DNA of 50,744 nucleotides, taken from Actinomycetota bacterium. GTDB taxonomy: Bacteria > Actinomycetota > Thermoleophilia > Gaiellales > Gaiellaceae. The DNA is taken from positions 129,473-180,216 of the forward strand of contig PLZU01000063.1 of the NCBI GenBank assembly GCA_003152275.1. The letters are read 5' to 3'. The translations under genes were made by a program, and so were the position numbers. This document shows positions 31,980 to 39,145 of the stretch, in pieces. The notes under the pieces were generated by a model. It worked only from the letters and a program-made list of their open reading frames with translations. It did not search any database and was not told the origin of the DNA. The number at the start of each line of letters is the position of its first letter. The first letter of the stretch is position 1.

Positions 31980-34313
31980 ATGGGCATGCTGCGCGCCAAC
32001 CTGTTGCTGGTCGACGACCGCGAGGAAGACTTGCTCGAGCTCGAAACGATGCTCGAGCCGCTTGGACACCGGGTCGTTTCGGTTCGGTCCGGTAACGCAG
32101 CGCTGAAAGAACTGCTGCTCGACGACTTCGCCTGCATTCTGCTCGACGTCGAGATGCCCGAACTCGACGGATTCGAGCTTGCAACGCTGATCAAGCGGCG
32201 CAAGCGCTTGCAACACATTCCGATCATCTTCGTGACCGCGGCTCCGCAGGATGAGAAGCAGGTCTATGGCGGCTACTCGGGCGGCGCGGTCGACCACATC
32301 TTGAGGCCGCTCGACCCCGATGTCCTGCTCGCGAAGGTGTCGGTCTTCGTCGAACTGTGGGAGAAGGACTGGCAGATCCAGCAGCAGGCAGCCGAGCTGC
32401 ACGAGCAGGAACTCGACGCGCTCGAGCGTGCGAGCGAGGAGCGGTATCGCCAGCTCGCGGACGCGATGCCGCAGATCGTGTGGACGGCCGACGCCACCGG
32501 AGCTACCAACTACTTCAACCGGCGCTGGTTCGAGTACACGGGCATGAGTTTGGAAGAGGCGGGGCCGAACGCCTGGCAGCAGATCGTCCATCCGGACGAC
32601 GTGCCGTCCGTGGTCGTCCAGCGCGAGCAGACGCTGCAATCCGGCGAGACGTTCGAGGCGGAGTACCGCTTCCGCGGCGCCGACGGCCGTTACCGCTGGC
32701 ACCTCGGGCGCGCTGTACCGCTGCGAGCTGCTGATGGCAGCATCGCGTTGTGGATCGGGACGGCAACCGACATCCACGACCGCAAACGCATCGAGGAGCA
32801 ACGCAGCTTCATCGTCTCTGCCGGCGACACGCTCTCGCGGTCTCTCGACTACCGCGAGACCCTGGGACAGGTGGCGGAGCTCGCCGCCGCCAACATCGCC
32901 GACTGCTGCTCCGTCCACATCGTGGAGCTGGACGGAACGATCGCCCAGCTCGCGATTGCCTGTCGTGATCCAGCGAAGGTGGCGTTCGTCCGAGAGTTGC
33001 AGGAGGGCTATCCCGTCGACGCGGCCGCGGTGATCCGGACGGGCGAGCCAAAGCTCGTGCCTCAGCTCGGTCTCTCGTCCTACATGTGCGTGCCGCTGAA
33101 GGGCCGCGACGCCGTGCTCGGCGCGATCACCCTCGTCGCGTCAGAGTCCGGCCACCAGTTCGGCGCGGAAGATCTGAGTCTCGCGGAGGAGCTCGCCAGC
33201 CGCGCAGCGACCGCAATCGAGAACGCGCGGCTGTATCGCGAAGCCGAGGCGCGCGCACAGGCGGCGCGCGTGCTCGCAACGATCGGCGACGGCGTCTTGC
33301 TCATCGACCGGAGCGGTCGGGTGCGCCTCTGGAATGGCGCCGCGCAGCGAATCACCGGCCTGCGCGAAGACGACGTGCTCGGCAAGCCCGCCGTGGCGGC
33401 GATTCCCGGTTGGGAGGCCGTCGAACCTCGAATCCCCATCGCCAGCACCGGCGAGGCGGCGCGCGCGGAGAGCATCCCGCTTCAGTTGGCAGAGCAGGAA
33501 CTCTGGCTGTCTGTATCCGCTGTGGGTTACGAGGACGGAAACGTCTACGCATTCCGTGACCTCACCGAAGAGCGCGCGCTCGAGTCGATGCGGCAGGACC
33601 TTGTCGCAACGGTGTCGCACGAGCTGCGCACTCCGCTCGCCGCGATCTACGGCGCGGCGCTGACCCTTCGCCGCAGCGACGTCAAACTCGCGGCGGAGTT
33701 GCACGACAAGCTGCTCGAGGTGATCGCCGAGGAGTCCGACCGTCTCGCCGGAATCGTCAACGACCTCCTGCTCGCCAGTCAGCTCGACTCCGGCAAGCTG
33801 AAGGCGAACATCGTGCGCTGCAACCTGCGCGAGATCGCGCAGGTCGAGATCGAGGCCGCGCGCACACACCTGCCGGAAGGTGTGCAGCTTCAGCTCACCG
33901 CGCCGGTCGAGCTGCCAACGGTCCGTGCCGACTCGGGGCAGCTGCGGCAGGTGATCTCGAACCTCATCGAGAACGCCGTCAAGTACTCGCCTGAGGGTGG
34001 TGCGATCAGGGTCGCGCTCGAGCCGAACGATCATCACGTCCGCTTCGCGATCACAGACTGCGGCCTCGGGATTCCACCGGCCGAGCAGGGGCGGATCTTC
34101 GAAAAGTTCTACCGCCTCGATCCGCACATGAGCCGTGGGATCGGCGGCACGGGGCTCGGCCTCTACATCTGCCGGGAGCTCGTGCGCCGGGTCGACGGCC
34201 ACATCTGGGTCGAATCCGACGGCAGCTCCGGCTCCACGTTCTTCGTGGAGATCCCGCAGGAGGCGCCGGCGGCAGCGGTGGCGGCTCACCGCCGCGTGCC
34301 CAGCGCGGCCTAA
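31980..34313 (+). CDS. Hybrid sensor histidine kinase REC-PAS-GAF-PAS-HisKA-HATPase
   Basis: 777 residues. N-terminal receiver (about 6-120) with phospho-Asp56 in LLDVEMPELDG; at the conserved Lys position it reads ILRPLDPD, so Lys is replaced by Arg. Coiled-coil (130-150), PAS (about 150-270, with PQIVWTADATGATNYFN), GAF (about 280-420), PAS (about 430-530), HisKA with His547 in TVSHELRTPLAAI, HATPase with NLIENAVKYSPEGG, DCGLGIPP and GTGLGLYIC. No membrane segment, so a cytosolic sensor. Receiver-first kinases act in phosphorelays. A terminator follows directly; the receiver at 34414 may be its output. Confidence 0.92.
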   Translation: MGMLRANLLLVDDREEDLLELETMLEPLGHRVVSVRSGNAALKELLLDDFACILLDVEMPELDGFELATLIKRRKRLQHIPIIFVTAAPQDEKQVYGGYSGGAVDHILRPLDPDVLLAKVSVFVELWEKDWQIQQQAAELHEQELDALERASEERYRQLADAMPQIVWTADATGATNYFNRRWFEYTGMSLEEAGPNAWQQIVHPDDVPSVVVQREQTLQSGETFEAEYRFRGADGRYRWHLGRAVPLRAADGSIALWIGTATDIHDRKRIEEQRSFIVSAGDTLSRSLDYRETLGQVAELAAANIADCCSVHIVELDGTIAQLAIACRDPAKVAFVRELQEGYPVDAAAVIRTGEPKLVPQLGLSSYMCVPLKGRDAVLGAITLVASESGHQFGAEDLSLAEELASRAATAIENARLYREAEARAQAARVLATIGDGVLLIDRSGRVRLWNGAAQRITGLREDDVLGKPAVAAIPGWEAVEPRIPIASTGEAARAESIPLQLAEQELWLSVSAVGYEDGNVYAFRDLTEERALESMRQDLVATVSHELRTPLAAIYGAALTLRRSDVKLAAELHDKLLEVIAEESDRLAGIVNDLLLASQLDSGKLKANIVRCNLREIAQVEIEAARTHLPEGVQLQLTAPVELPTVRADSGQLRQVISNLIENAVKYSPEGGAIRVALEPNDHHVRFAITDCGLGIPPAEQGRIFEKFYRLDPHMSRGIGGTGLGLYICRELVRRVDGHIWVESDGSSGSTFFVEIPQEAPAAAVAAHRRVPSAA

Positions 34314-34336
34314 CCCTGATCCGATCAGGGTCTTTT
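34313..34336 (+). terminator. Intrinsic terminator of the hybrid kinase gene
   Basis: ACCCTGATC (34313-34321), one base, GATCAGGGT (34323-34331), then CTTTT. A 9-base perfect stem starting inside the kinase stop codon, with a T-run: the clearest plus-strand terminator here. Confidence 0.8.
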
Positions 34337-34413
34337 CGGGGAAATCTTCGAGCCGGAGCTGCACGACGAGGAGGCGAAGCCGCCGGGCGGCGGTGTAGGC
34401 GCTCGACTGACGC

Positions 34414-34866
34414 TTGGCCGCAGGCCGGTCGAATCCGGGATACCGTGGGGCCGTTCTGGGGGGTCTCGACGCGTATCGCATCCTCGTCGCCGAGGACGAC
34501 GACGACTTTCTCGCGGCGCTCGCAGCCGTGCTCGAAGCCGACGGACGGTTCGCCCTGGCCGGCCGCGCGCGCAACGGCCGCGAGGCGGTCGAGCTCGCAA
34601 GGCGATTGGAGCTCGACGCGATCGTGATGGACATCGAGATGCCGGTGTTGGATGGCGTCGAGGCGACGCTGCAGCTTCAGGCGGAGCAGCCAGAGGTGCC
34701 GGTCGTCGCGATCAGCGGCACCGACTACGAGGAACGCGTGCTCGAGATCCGGGAGGCGGGCGCGGTCGACTACGTGCGCAAGTCGCGCGTCGACGAGGAT
34801 CTCGTAGACGCTCTCATAGCGATACTGGCGCCGTGGAGATCGTCGAACTCTCTTCCGGCGAAGTAG
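34414..34866 (+). CDS. CheY-like single-domain response regulator
   Basis: Receiver domain with ILVAEDDDDFLAAL (acidic pair), phospho-Asp in AIVMDIEMPVLDG, Ser/Thr position VVAISGTDY and conserved Lys in DYVRKSRVD: a complete receiver with no output domain. The start is uncertain: a TTG at 34414 gives 150 residues, whereas the domain itself begins at DAYRILVAEDD, and no ATG or GTG precedes it in frame. It follows the hybrid kinase after a terminator, so it has its own promoter or read-through, and may receive phosphate from that kinase. The 3' end overlaps a degenerate acetyltransferase gene by 34 bases. Confidence 0.75.
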   Translation: MAAGRSNPGYRGAVLGGLDAYRILVAEDDDDFLAALAAVLEADGRFALAGRARNGREAVELARRLELDAIVMDIEMPVLDGVEATLQLQAEQPEVPVVAISGTDYEERVLEIREAGAVDYVRKSRVDEDLVDALIAILAPWRSSNSLPAK

Positions 34867-35213
34867 AAGCCGCGGCCGACGAGCTCGCGCAGCTGCTCCT
34901 CGACGCGCACGCTGCGAACATGGCACTCGGACTCTCGGGGCCGCTCACCGCAGAGCATGCCCGAGGAAGGCCGCGTCGTCGGCACGGTGCAGGTCGGCGC
35001 GGTCAAGGTCTCGGCCGCGAGCTCCTGGAGGCGGCGGTCGAGCGGGCGCGCAGCATGGGCCTAAGGCTCCTCTGGCTGACGACGCACGAAGGCACCGGCT
35101 CCGACCGCTTCTACGAGGCGGTGGGCTGGTCGCGGCTCGGCACGCTCCCGGCCTACTCGGCCAGGCCGGACGGAACGCTCGCGGGCTCGGCGTTCTACTA
35201 CCGCGAACTGTAA
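34833..35213 (+). pseudogene. GNAT acetyltransferase with damaged middle
   Basis: The frame stays open for 126 codons, but only its ends look like a GNAT. The N-terminus (EIVELSSGEVEAAADELAQL) and the C-terminus (QGLGRELLEAAVERARSMG, then FYEAVGW) are family-like. The centre (ARGRPRRRHGAGRRG) is not, while a shifted frame there reads EEGRVVGTVQVG, the expected beta-strand. Two deletions whose shifts cancel would explain this, removing roughly 40 residues of the usual fold. It overlaps the receiver gene start-to-end. A sequencing or assembly error is possible, but two compensating ones are less likely than decay. Confidence 0.6.
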
Positions 35214-35214
35214 G

Positions 35215-35285
35215 AGCCGGAGGGGGGAATCGAACCCTCGTACCCGCTTTACAAGAGCGGTGCTCTACCACTGAGCTACTCCGGC
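35215..35285 (-). tRNA. tRNA-Thr (anticodon TGT)
   Basis: Minus strand: acceptor GCCGGAG pairs CTCCGGC; D-arm GCTC...GAGC with AGTGGTA loop; anticodon stem CCGCT/AGCGG around CTTGTAA, giving anticodon TGT; T-loop TTCGATT. No CCA is encoded. The T-stem (GAGGG with CCCCC) has one A-C mismatch. It lies downstream of sigH on the same strand, as tRNA genes often do before rpmG/secE in this cluster. A TATTAT -10-like box lies at 35295-35300. Confidence 0.93.
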
Positions 35286-35294
35286 GGGCGCCTC

Positions 35295-35300
35295 ATAATA
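35295..35300 (-). promoter_or_regulatory. Candidate -10 element of tRNA-Thr
   Basis: Reads TATTAT on the minus strand, 10 bases before the tRNA 5' end. A TTGTCA at 35323-35328 is 22 bases further, too far for a standard -35, so only the -10 is proposed. Confidence 0.35.
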
Positions 35301-35329
35301 CCGTCCGAACCGTATGCAATTCTGACAAC

Positions 35330-35782
35330 ATGGAGCATCCGAAAGCTATCGGTGACCGCACGACGCTTGCAGTCATGGCCGCATTGCAGCGGCTCGGCTA
35401 TGGCCTCTACATGCCGCTTGGCGAGAACACACGGTGCGATCTGATCATGGAGAGCAGAGGGGAACTTGTCCGAATTCAGTGCAAGACGGGCCGCCTGCGG
35501 AAGGGTGCCGTCGCCTTCTCACTATGCAGCAACTACGGCCACCATCGGAACCCCGAGACCCGCCATCGCCCCTATCAAGGCCAGATCGACTTCTTCGCCG
35601 TCTACTGCCCAGAGACCAACGGCGTTTACCTAGTACCGATCACCGACGTGCCCGGAAGTAGGCAGGCGCGGCTGCGCGTCGATCCGCCACGAAACCAGCA
35701 GCGCAAGCGGATCAGGTTTGCTGCGCGATACGAGATCGCGCGCGTGACTACTGAAGGACTTCGCGCGTCTTCTGGTGCGTGA
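35330..35782 (+). CDS. PD-(D/E)XK endonuclease, group I intron-type, next to tRNA-Thr
   Basis: 150 residues. N-terminus EHPKAIGDRTTLAVMAALQRLGY, then the nuclease core GENTRCDLIMESRGELVRIQCKTGR, a PD-(D/E)XK site with Asp, and Gln-x-Lys in place of Glu-x-Lys. Then YQGQIDFFAVYCPETNGVYLVPI. This is the PDDEXK_5 pattern first described in group I intron homing nucleases; no intron is seen here. It lies between sigH and the tRNA, opposite to both, and its codon use is less GC-rich than its neighbours, suggesting acquisition. The 3' end overlaps sigH by 35 bases. Confidence 0.8.
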   Translation: MEHPKAIGDRTTLAVMAALQRLGYGLYMPLGENTRCDLIMESRGELVRIQCKTGRLRKGAVAFSLCSNYGHHRNPETRHRPYQGQIDFFAVYCPETNGVYLVPITDVPGSRQARLRVDPPRNQQRKRIRFAARYEIARVTTEGLRASSGA

Positions 35783-36410
35783 GGATCTTGCGCTTCACGC
35801 GCTGGAGTGCGTTGTCGATCGTCTTCGTGTCGCAGCCAAGCCGCTCCGCCATGTCCTCGTAGGACGAGCCTTCGAGGTAGAGGCGCAAGGCGTCGGCCTC
35901 GAGCCCGGAGAGGCCCGTACCGAGACAGCCGATGAGGCTCTGCAGCTCTTCGGTCGAGATCACCATCACCGACGGCTCGTGCACCGCCGGCCCGGGCAGC
36001 GCGTCACCGAGCGTGCACTCACCGTCCGAGTCCTGGCCGGCAGGAGTGTGGCTGAACGAGACATAGGTGTTGAGCGGCGAGTGCTTGAAGCGCGTCGCCG
36101 TTTTGATCGCCGTGATGATCTGTCGCGTCACGCACAGCTCCGCGAAGCTGCGGAACGAGGTCTCCTTGTCGGCGCGGAAATCGCGTACGGCCTTGTAGAG
36201 GCCGACGAGGCCTTCCTGGATCAGGTCATCGGAGTCGCCGCCGGCGAGGAAGTACGAGCTCGCCTTCAGCCGGACGAAACCGGTGTAGCGCCGGATGAGG
36301 ACGTCCATGGCCGCGCTGTCGCCATTACCCGCCCTCAGGACGAGCTGCAGATCCTCAAGCTCGCGTTGAGCTTTCTGCGGCGAATAGGCATGTGCGGTGC
36401 GAGTAGCCAC
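35748..36410 (-). CDS. sigH: RNA polymerase sigma factor, SigH (sigma-30) type
   Basis: 220 residues. Region 2 contains RYTGFVRLKASSYFL and DSDDLIQEGLVGLYKAVRDF (core binding and -10 recognition), followed by FRSFAELCVTRQIITAIKTATR; region 4 has SYEDMAERLGCDTKTIDNALQRVKRKI. No large region 1 or 3 is present. This is the Spo0H/SigH layout, and the gene stands in the same position as in B. subtilis (after rlmB and the NYN nuclease gene). GTG at 36410 chosen because GGGGGAGA lies 5 bases upstream; an in-frame ATG 12 codons earlier lacks such a site. Transcription probably starts from the promoter at 36474-36502. Confidence 0.9.
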   Translation of the reverse strand: MATRTAHAYSPQKAQRELEDLQLVLRAGNGDSAAMDVLIRRYTGFVRLKASSYFLAGGDSDDLIQEGLVGLYKAVRDFRADKETSFRSFAELCVTRQIITAIKTATRFKHSPLNTYVSFSHTPAGQDSDGECTLGDALPGPAVHEPSVMVISTEELQSLIGCLGTGLSGLEADALRLYLEGSSYEDMAERLGCDTKTIDNALQRVKRKILTHQKTREVLQ

Positions 36411-36473
36411 TGCGTCTCCCCCTGGCGATGCGGCGTCGTGGTGCAATCAAGTCTCACCCTAAGGTTGAGGCCG

Positions 36474-36502
36474 AACATAGCAAGGGGTCCAAAGAATTAC
36501 AA
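36474..36502 (-). promoter_or_regulatory. Promoter of sigH
   Basis: Minus strand TTGTAA (complement of 36497-36502), 17-base spacer, TATGTT (complement of 36474-36479). Gives a leader of roughly 55-60 bases before the GTG at 36410. Among the best sigma-70-like matches in the window; the -35 overlaps a palindrome. Confidence 0.55.
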
Positions 36503-36511
36503 GTCGACTTG
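36500..36511. promoter_or_regulatory. Palindrome CAAGTCGACTTG over the sigH -35
   Basis: Perfect 12-base inverted repeat overlapping the -35 hexamer, extendable to 36497-36514 with one mismatch pair. Position suits a repressor operator. Confidence 0.45.
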
Positions 36512-36530
36512 CAATGGACCCAACGTAATG

Positions 36531-36544
36531 CGAACGTGTGTTCG
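36531..36544. promoter_or_regulatory. LexA/SOS-box match upstream of sigH
   Basis: CGAACGTGTGTTCG fits the Gram-positive/actinobacterial LexA consensus CGAAC-RNRY-GTTCG at every position. It lies about 29 bases upstream of the sigH -35 box. LexA sites normally overlap the promoter, so this could control a second, unmapped promoter, or be coincidental. Confidence 0.5.
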
Positions 36545-36695
36545 CCTGCAATGCTGGCGCGAAATGCCGGTCGAATTGCGGCGACGCATCTTTCGCCACT
36601 ACGCGGCCACGGGATCTCCACCGGAATTGCTGCGCGCGCAACAGGGCCGGCGGCAGTTCGGGCTTCACCTGAGCGCTGGCAGCCGGATCAAAAGC

Positions 36696-36725
36696 GGTGT
36701 CTGACACCCACAGGTGTCAGACACC
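36696..36725. repeat. Paired palindromes GGTGTC-W-GACACC
   Basis: GGTGTCTGACACC (36696-36708) and GGTGTCAGACACC (36713-36725), four bases apart and mutually inverted by their centre base. The right copy supplies the stop of the NYN nuclease gene. Same family as 16079, 43992 and 50078. Confidence 0.7.
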
Positions 36726-37154
36726 TTCGCCGCGGCGCAGACGCTCAAGCCGTTCGAGCGTCTCCGCATCGAGCTTGTCGCGCATATCGCCGCGCGTTCG
36801 GTCGATGTGCTCGGGGCGCGCCAGCTCGCCGAGGAACATGCGCGACGACATCTTGCGCACCTCAGCGCCGGAGGTGCCGCGCACGGCCTCGTCCGACGAG
36901 ACGACTGCGACCTGCTCGCTCCGCCGGTTCTCGGCCGCGAGCCGCTCGATCAGCGAGTCCGCGTCCGGCGCCCAGCGGACGCTGAGCGGGCCGTGCTCCT
37001 CGTCGCGGCCGTGCCCGTCGAACACGAGCACGCCGCGCGCTCCCTTCGCGGCCACCCAGCTCGCGAGCAGATCGCGCAGCTCGTCCGGCGAGCCGAACCC
37101 GCCCGCGTGGAGAAGGTTGAAACCGTCGAAGAGGTAAAGCGTCGGCTCAGCCAC
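36717..37154 (-). CDS. NYN-domain (YacP-like) ribonuclease
   Basis: 145 residues. PIN/NYN-like core: TLYLFDGFNLLHAGGFG with the first acidic metal ligand, VLVFDGHGRDEE, and later VAVVSSDEAVRGTSGAEVRKMSSRMF with acidic residues. YacP-like proteins (Rae1 of B. subtilis) cut mRNA on the ribosome. The gene is in the YacP position between rlmB and sigH, which supports this. The GTG at 37154 has GGAGG 7 bases upstream; the gene overlaps the rlmB 3' end by 8 bases. The stop codon lies inside a dispersed palindrome. Confidence 0.85.
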   Translation of the reverse strand: MAEPTLYLFDGFNLLHAGGFGSPDELRDLLASWVAAKGARGVLVFDGHGRDEEHGPLSVRWAPDADSLIERLAAENRRSEQVAVVSSDEAVRGTSGAEVRKMSSRMFLGELARPEHIDRTRGDMRDKLDAETLERLERLRRGEGV

Positions 37155-37860
37155 CACGTTGCCTCCGCGCCTCATAGAGCAGAACAGCGGCGGCGACGCT
37201 GACGTTCAACGACTCCACCTTCCCGAGCTGCGGGATCGACACCTCGAGATCGCACGAGCGGCGGACGAGCGGCCGCAGCCCTTTCCCTTCCGCACCGAAG
37301 ACGAAGGCCAGGGAGCCGGAGAGATCGGTCTTCCACATCGGGCTTCCGGTCTCGCCGGCCGCCCCGGCAACCCAGAGGCCGTCGTTCCGCTTGATCTCCT
37401 CGAGGTAGCGGGCGAGGTTCGTCACGACCGCGACCGGCAGATGCTCCACGGCGCCCGCGGACGCACGGCAGACGGCTGCCGTGACCCGGGCCGAGCCGTG
37501 CGAGGGGACGACGACGCCGGTGGCGCCTGCACCCTCGGCGCTCCGGCACACCGCCCCGAGGTTCCGCGGATCGCTCACCTGGTCGAGGCAGGCGAGCAGC
37601 GGGCGGTCGGTCGCGGCAAGCTCGTAGGCGTCCGCATACTTGTAGGGCTCGCACCACGCGAGCACGCCCTGGTGGTCGCGACTCCCTGCGGCCTCGGAGA
37701 TGTCCCGCTCGAGCTTCACGTGCACGCGCGGTGGCGCGGCTTCGCGCAGCCAGGACTCGCCCTTGACCGCGCGCTCGGTCGCCCAGAGCTCAAGCACCTC
37801 ACGCTGGCCGCGGAGCGCCTCGCGCACGGCCCGCCGCCCGTAGACCTGCTCGCGAGTCAT
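37147..37860 (-). CDS. rlmB: 23S rRNA (guanosine-2'-O-) methyltransferase RlmB
   Basis: 237 residues. N-terminal substrate domain starts QVYGRRAVREALRG; the SPOUT catalytic domain has LDQVSDPRNLGAVCRSAEGAGATGVV (motif 1 with Asn and Arg), AFVFGAEGKGLRPLVRRSCD (motif 2, Glu-Gly) and SIPQLGKVESLNVSVAAAVLLYE (motif 3, SLNVS). These are the SpoU/TrmH signatures of RlmB, which methylates G2251 (E. coli numbering) in 23S rRNA. Start overlaps the cysS stop (ATGA), so translation is coupled within gltX-cysS-rlmB-NYN. Confidence 0.93.
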   Translation of the reverse strand: MTREQVYGRRAVREALRGQREVLELWATERAVKGESWLREAAPPRVHVKLERDISEAAGSRDHQGVLAWCEPYKYADAYELAATDRPLLACLDQVSDPRNLGAVCRSAEGAGATGVVVPSHGSARVTAAVCRASAGAVEHLPVAVVTNLARYLEEIKRNDGLWVAGAAGETGSPMWKTDLSGSLAFVFGAEGKGLRPLVRRSCDLEVSIPQLGKVESLNVSVAAAVLLYEARRQRGG

Positions 37861-39140
37861 TTGGGGATCAGCCGGTACCCAGGCGAATCAGCGATGTCCT
37901 GAACCTCCCAGTCACCCTCTTCGATCTCTGCCCGCAGTTCATCAGCCCGGGGGTAGTCACGCTCGTCGCGAGCTGCTTGCCGCTGTTCCGCGAGCTTGAC
38001 TAACCGCGGCGGAGGTTTGTCGAACTGCGCGAGTGTGTGGAGGCCAAAGACACGGAGACCCCGACGAACCATCTCCATCTGTCCGTCTGACCGCCATCTA
38101 TGAAGCACGGCTAGGGCCTCAGGCGTGTTGAAGTCGTCATCCAAGGCCGATTCGAAGACCTCCCATGGAAGCGAAGGGCTCTCAACATTGAGATGCGCAG
38201 CGAACGCCGCACGGAACGATCTGACTTGCGCTTGTGCTTGTGCGAGCGTCTCGTCCGTGAAGTCGATCGGCTTGCGCCAGTGCGCGGTCATGAAGTAGAG
38301 GAGCGCGACCTCTCTCCCCCACGTGTCGAGCACGTTGCGGATGGAGACGTCGTTGCCGAGCGACTTCGACATCTTCTCGCCACCGAACTCGAGCATGCCG
38401 TTGTGCGTCCAGATGCGCGCGAATTCGTGCCCGACGGCGCGCGACTGCGCGAGCTCGTTCTCATGATGCGGGAAGACGAGGTCGAGCCCGCCGCCGTGGA
38501 GCTCGAACACCGGCCCGAACGCCTCCTCAGCCATGACCGAGCACTCGATGTGCCAGCCAGGCCGACCGCGCCCCCAAGGTGAATCCCACGCGAGATCCTC
38601 ACCCGGCTTGTTCGACTTCCAGAGCGCGAAGTCGCGCGCGTCCTCCTTGAGTGGGTTCGGCTCCTGCTCCTCGACCTGGTCCGGGCGCTGGCCGGAGAGG
38701 CAGCCGTACTCGGGATCCCGCGCGACGCGGAAGTAGACGTCACCCTCGACTGCGTACGCGTGGTCGCCCTCGACGAGACGCTCGATGAAAGAGACGATCT
38801 GCGGAACGGCCTCGGTCGCCTTCGGTAGCGCATCGGGCAGCCCGAGCTTGAAGTCGCCGATGTCCTCGAGGTACCACTCCGTCGCCTGCGCAGCGACCGC
38901 GGCGCTGGGACCAGGCGCCGCGAGGATCTTGTCGTCGACGTCGGTGATGTTGTGAACAAGCGTCACGTCGTAGCCTCGGTCGCCCATCCAGCTGCGCAGC
39001 CACATGCCGAGCAGGAACGGCCGCGCGTTCCCGATGTGCGCGCGCTGGTAGACGGTCGGTCCGCAGAAGTACATCCGGATCGGACCCGGCGGCGCGGGCA
39101 GCTCCTCGAGCCGCCGCGAAAGCGTGCTGTACAGACGCAT
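37857..39140 (-). CDS. cysS: Cysteinyl-tRNA synthetase
   Basis: 427 residues. Zinc and signature motifs: MYFCGPTVYQRAHIGNARPF (HIGH as HIGN), WHIECSVMA, HGGGLDLVFPHHENE, and EKMSKSLGN (KMSKS). Charges tRNA-Cys. Slightly shorter than the 460-residue average, with a reduced C-terminal anticodon region ending VQDIADSPGYRLIP. ATGA overlap with rlmB; 5 bases separate it from gltX. A MshC-type cysteine ligase is excluded by the C-terminal anticodon domain and operon position. Confidence 0.95.
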   Translation of the reverse strand: MRLYSTLSRRLEELPAPPGPIRMYFCGPTVYQRAHIGNARPFLLGMWLRSWMGDRGYDVTLVHNITDVDDKILAAPGPSAAVAAQATEWYLEDIGDFKLGLPDALPKATEAVPQIVSFIERLVEGDHAYAVEGDVYFRVARDPEYGCLSGQRPDQVEEQEPNPLKEDARDFALWKSNKPGEDLAWDSPWGRGRPGWHIECSVMAEEAFGPVFELHGGGLDLVFPHHENELAQSRAVGHEFARIWTHNGMLEFGGEKMSKSLGNDVSIRNVLDTWGREVALLYFMTAHWRKPIDFTDETLAQAQAQVRSFRAAFAAHLNVESPSLPWEVFESALDDDFNTPEALAVLHRWRSDGQMEMVRRGLRVFGLHTLAQFDKPPPRLVKLAEQRQAARDERDYPRADELRAEIEEGDWEVQDIADSPGYRLIPK

Positions 39141-39145
39141 CGCGC

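Larger units (their letters stand above)
36411..36716. other. 306-base intergenic region upstream of sigH
   Basis: No convincing gene. Holds the sigH ribosome site (near 36416-36423), a promoter, two palindromes and, at its right end, a pair of GTC-W-GAC palindromic repeats. More AT-rich than the flanks. An 82-codon minus-strand frame (36459-36707) passes through it but lacks any family character and would overlap the promoter. Confidence 0.6.

Noticed and set aside
30981..32918. 645-codon minus-strand frame
   Set aside because: Antisense to the PLP enzyme and hybrid kinase genes, crosses their boundary, and the product is an Arg/Val/Asp-rich mix without any domain. A high-GC shadow.
34375..34440. 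Fourth copy of the junction repeat
   Set aside because: GTAGGCGCTCGACTGACG looks similar to CGTAGGCTCGACTGAG, but the remaining conserved blocks are missing and the position is not a gene junction.
36528..36704. 58-codon plus-strand gene under the SOS box
   Set aside because: Open frame but no ribosome site, no recognisable family, and its stop comes from the palindromic repeat.
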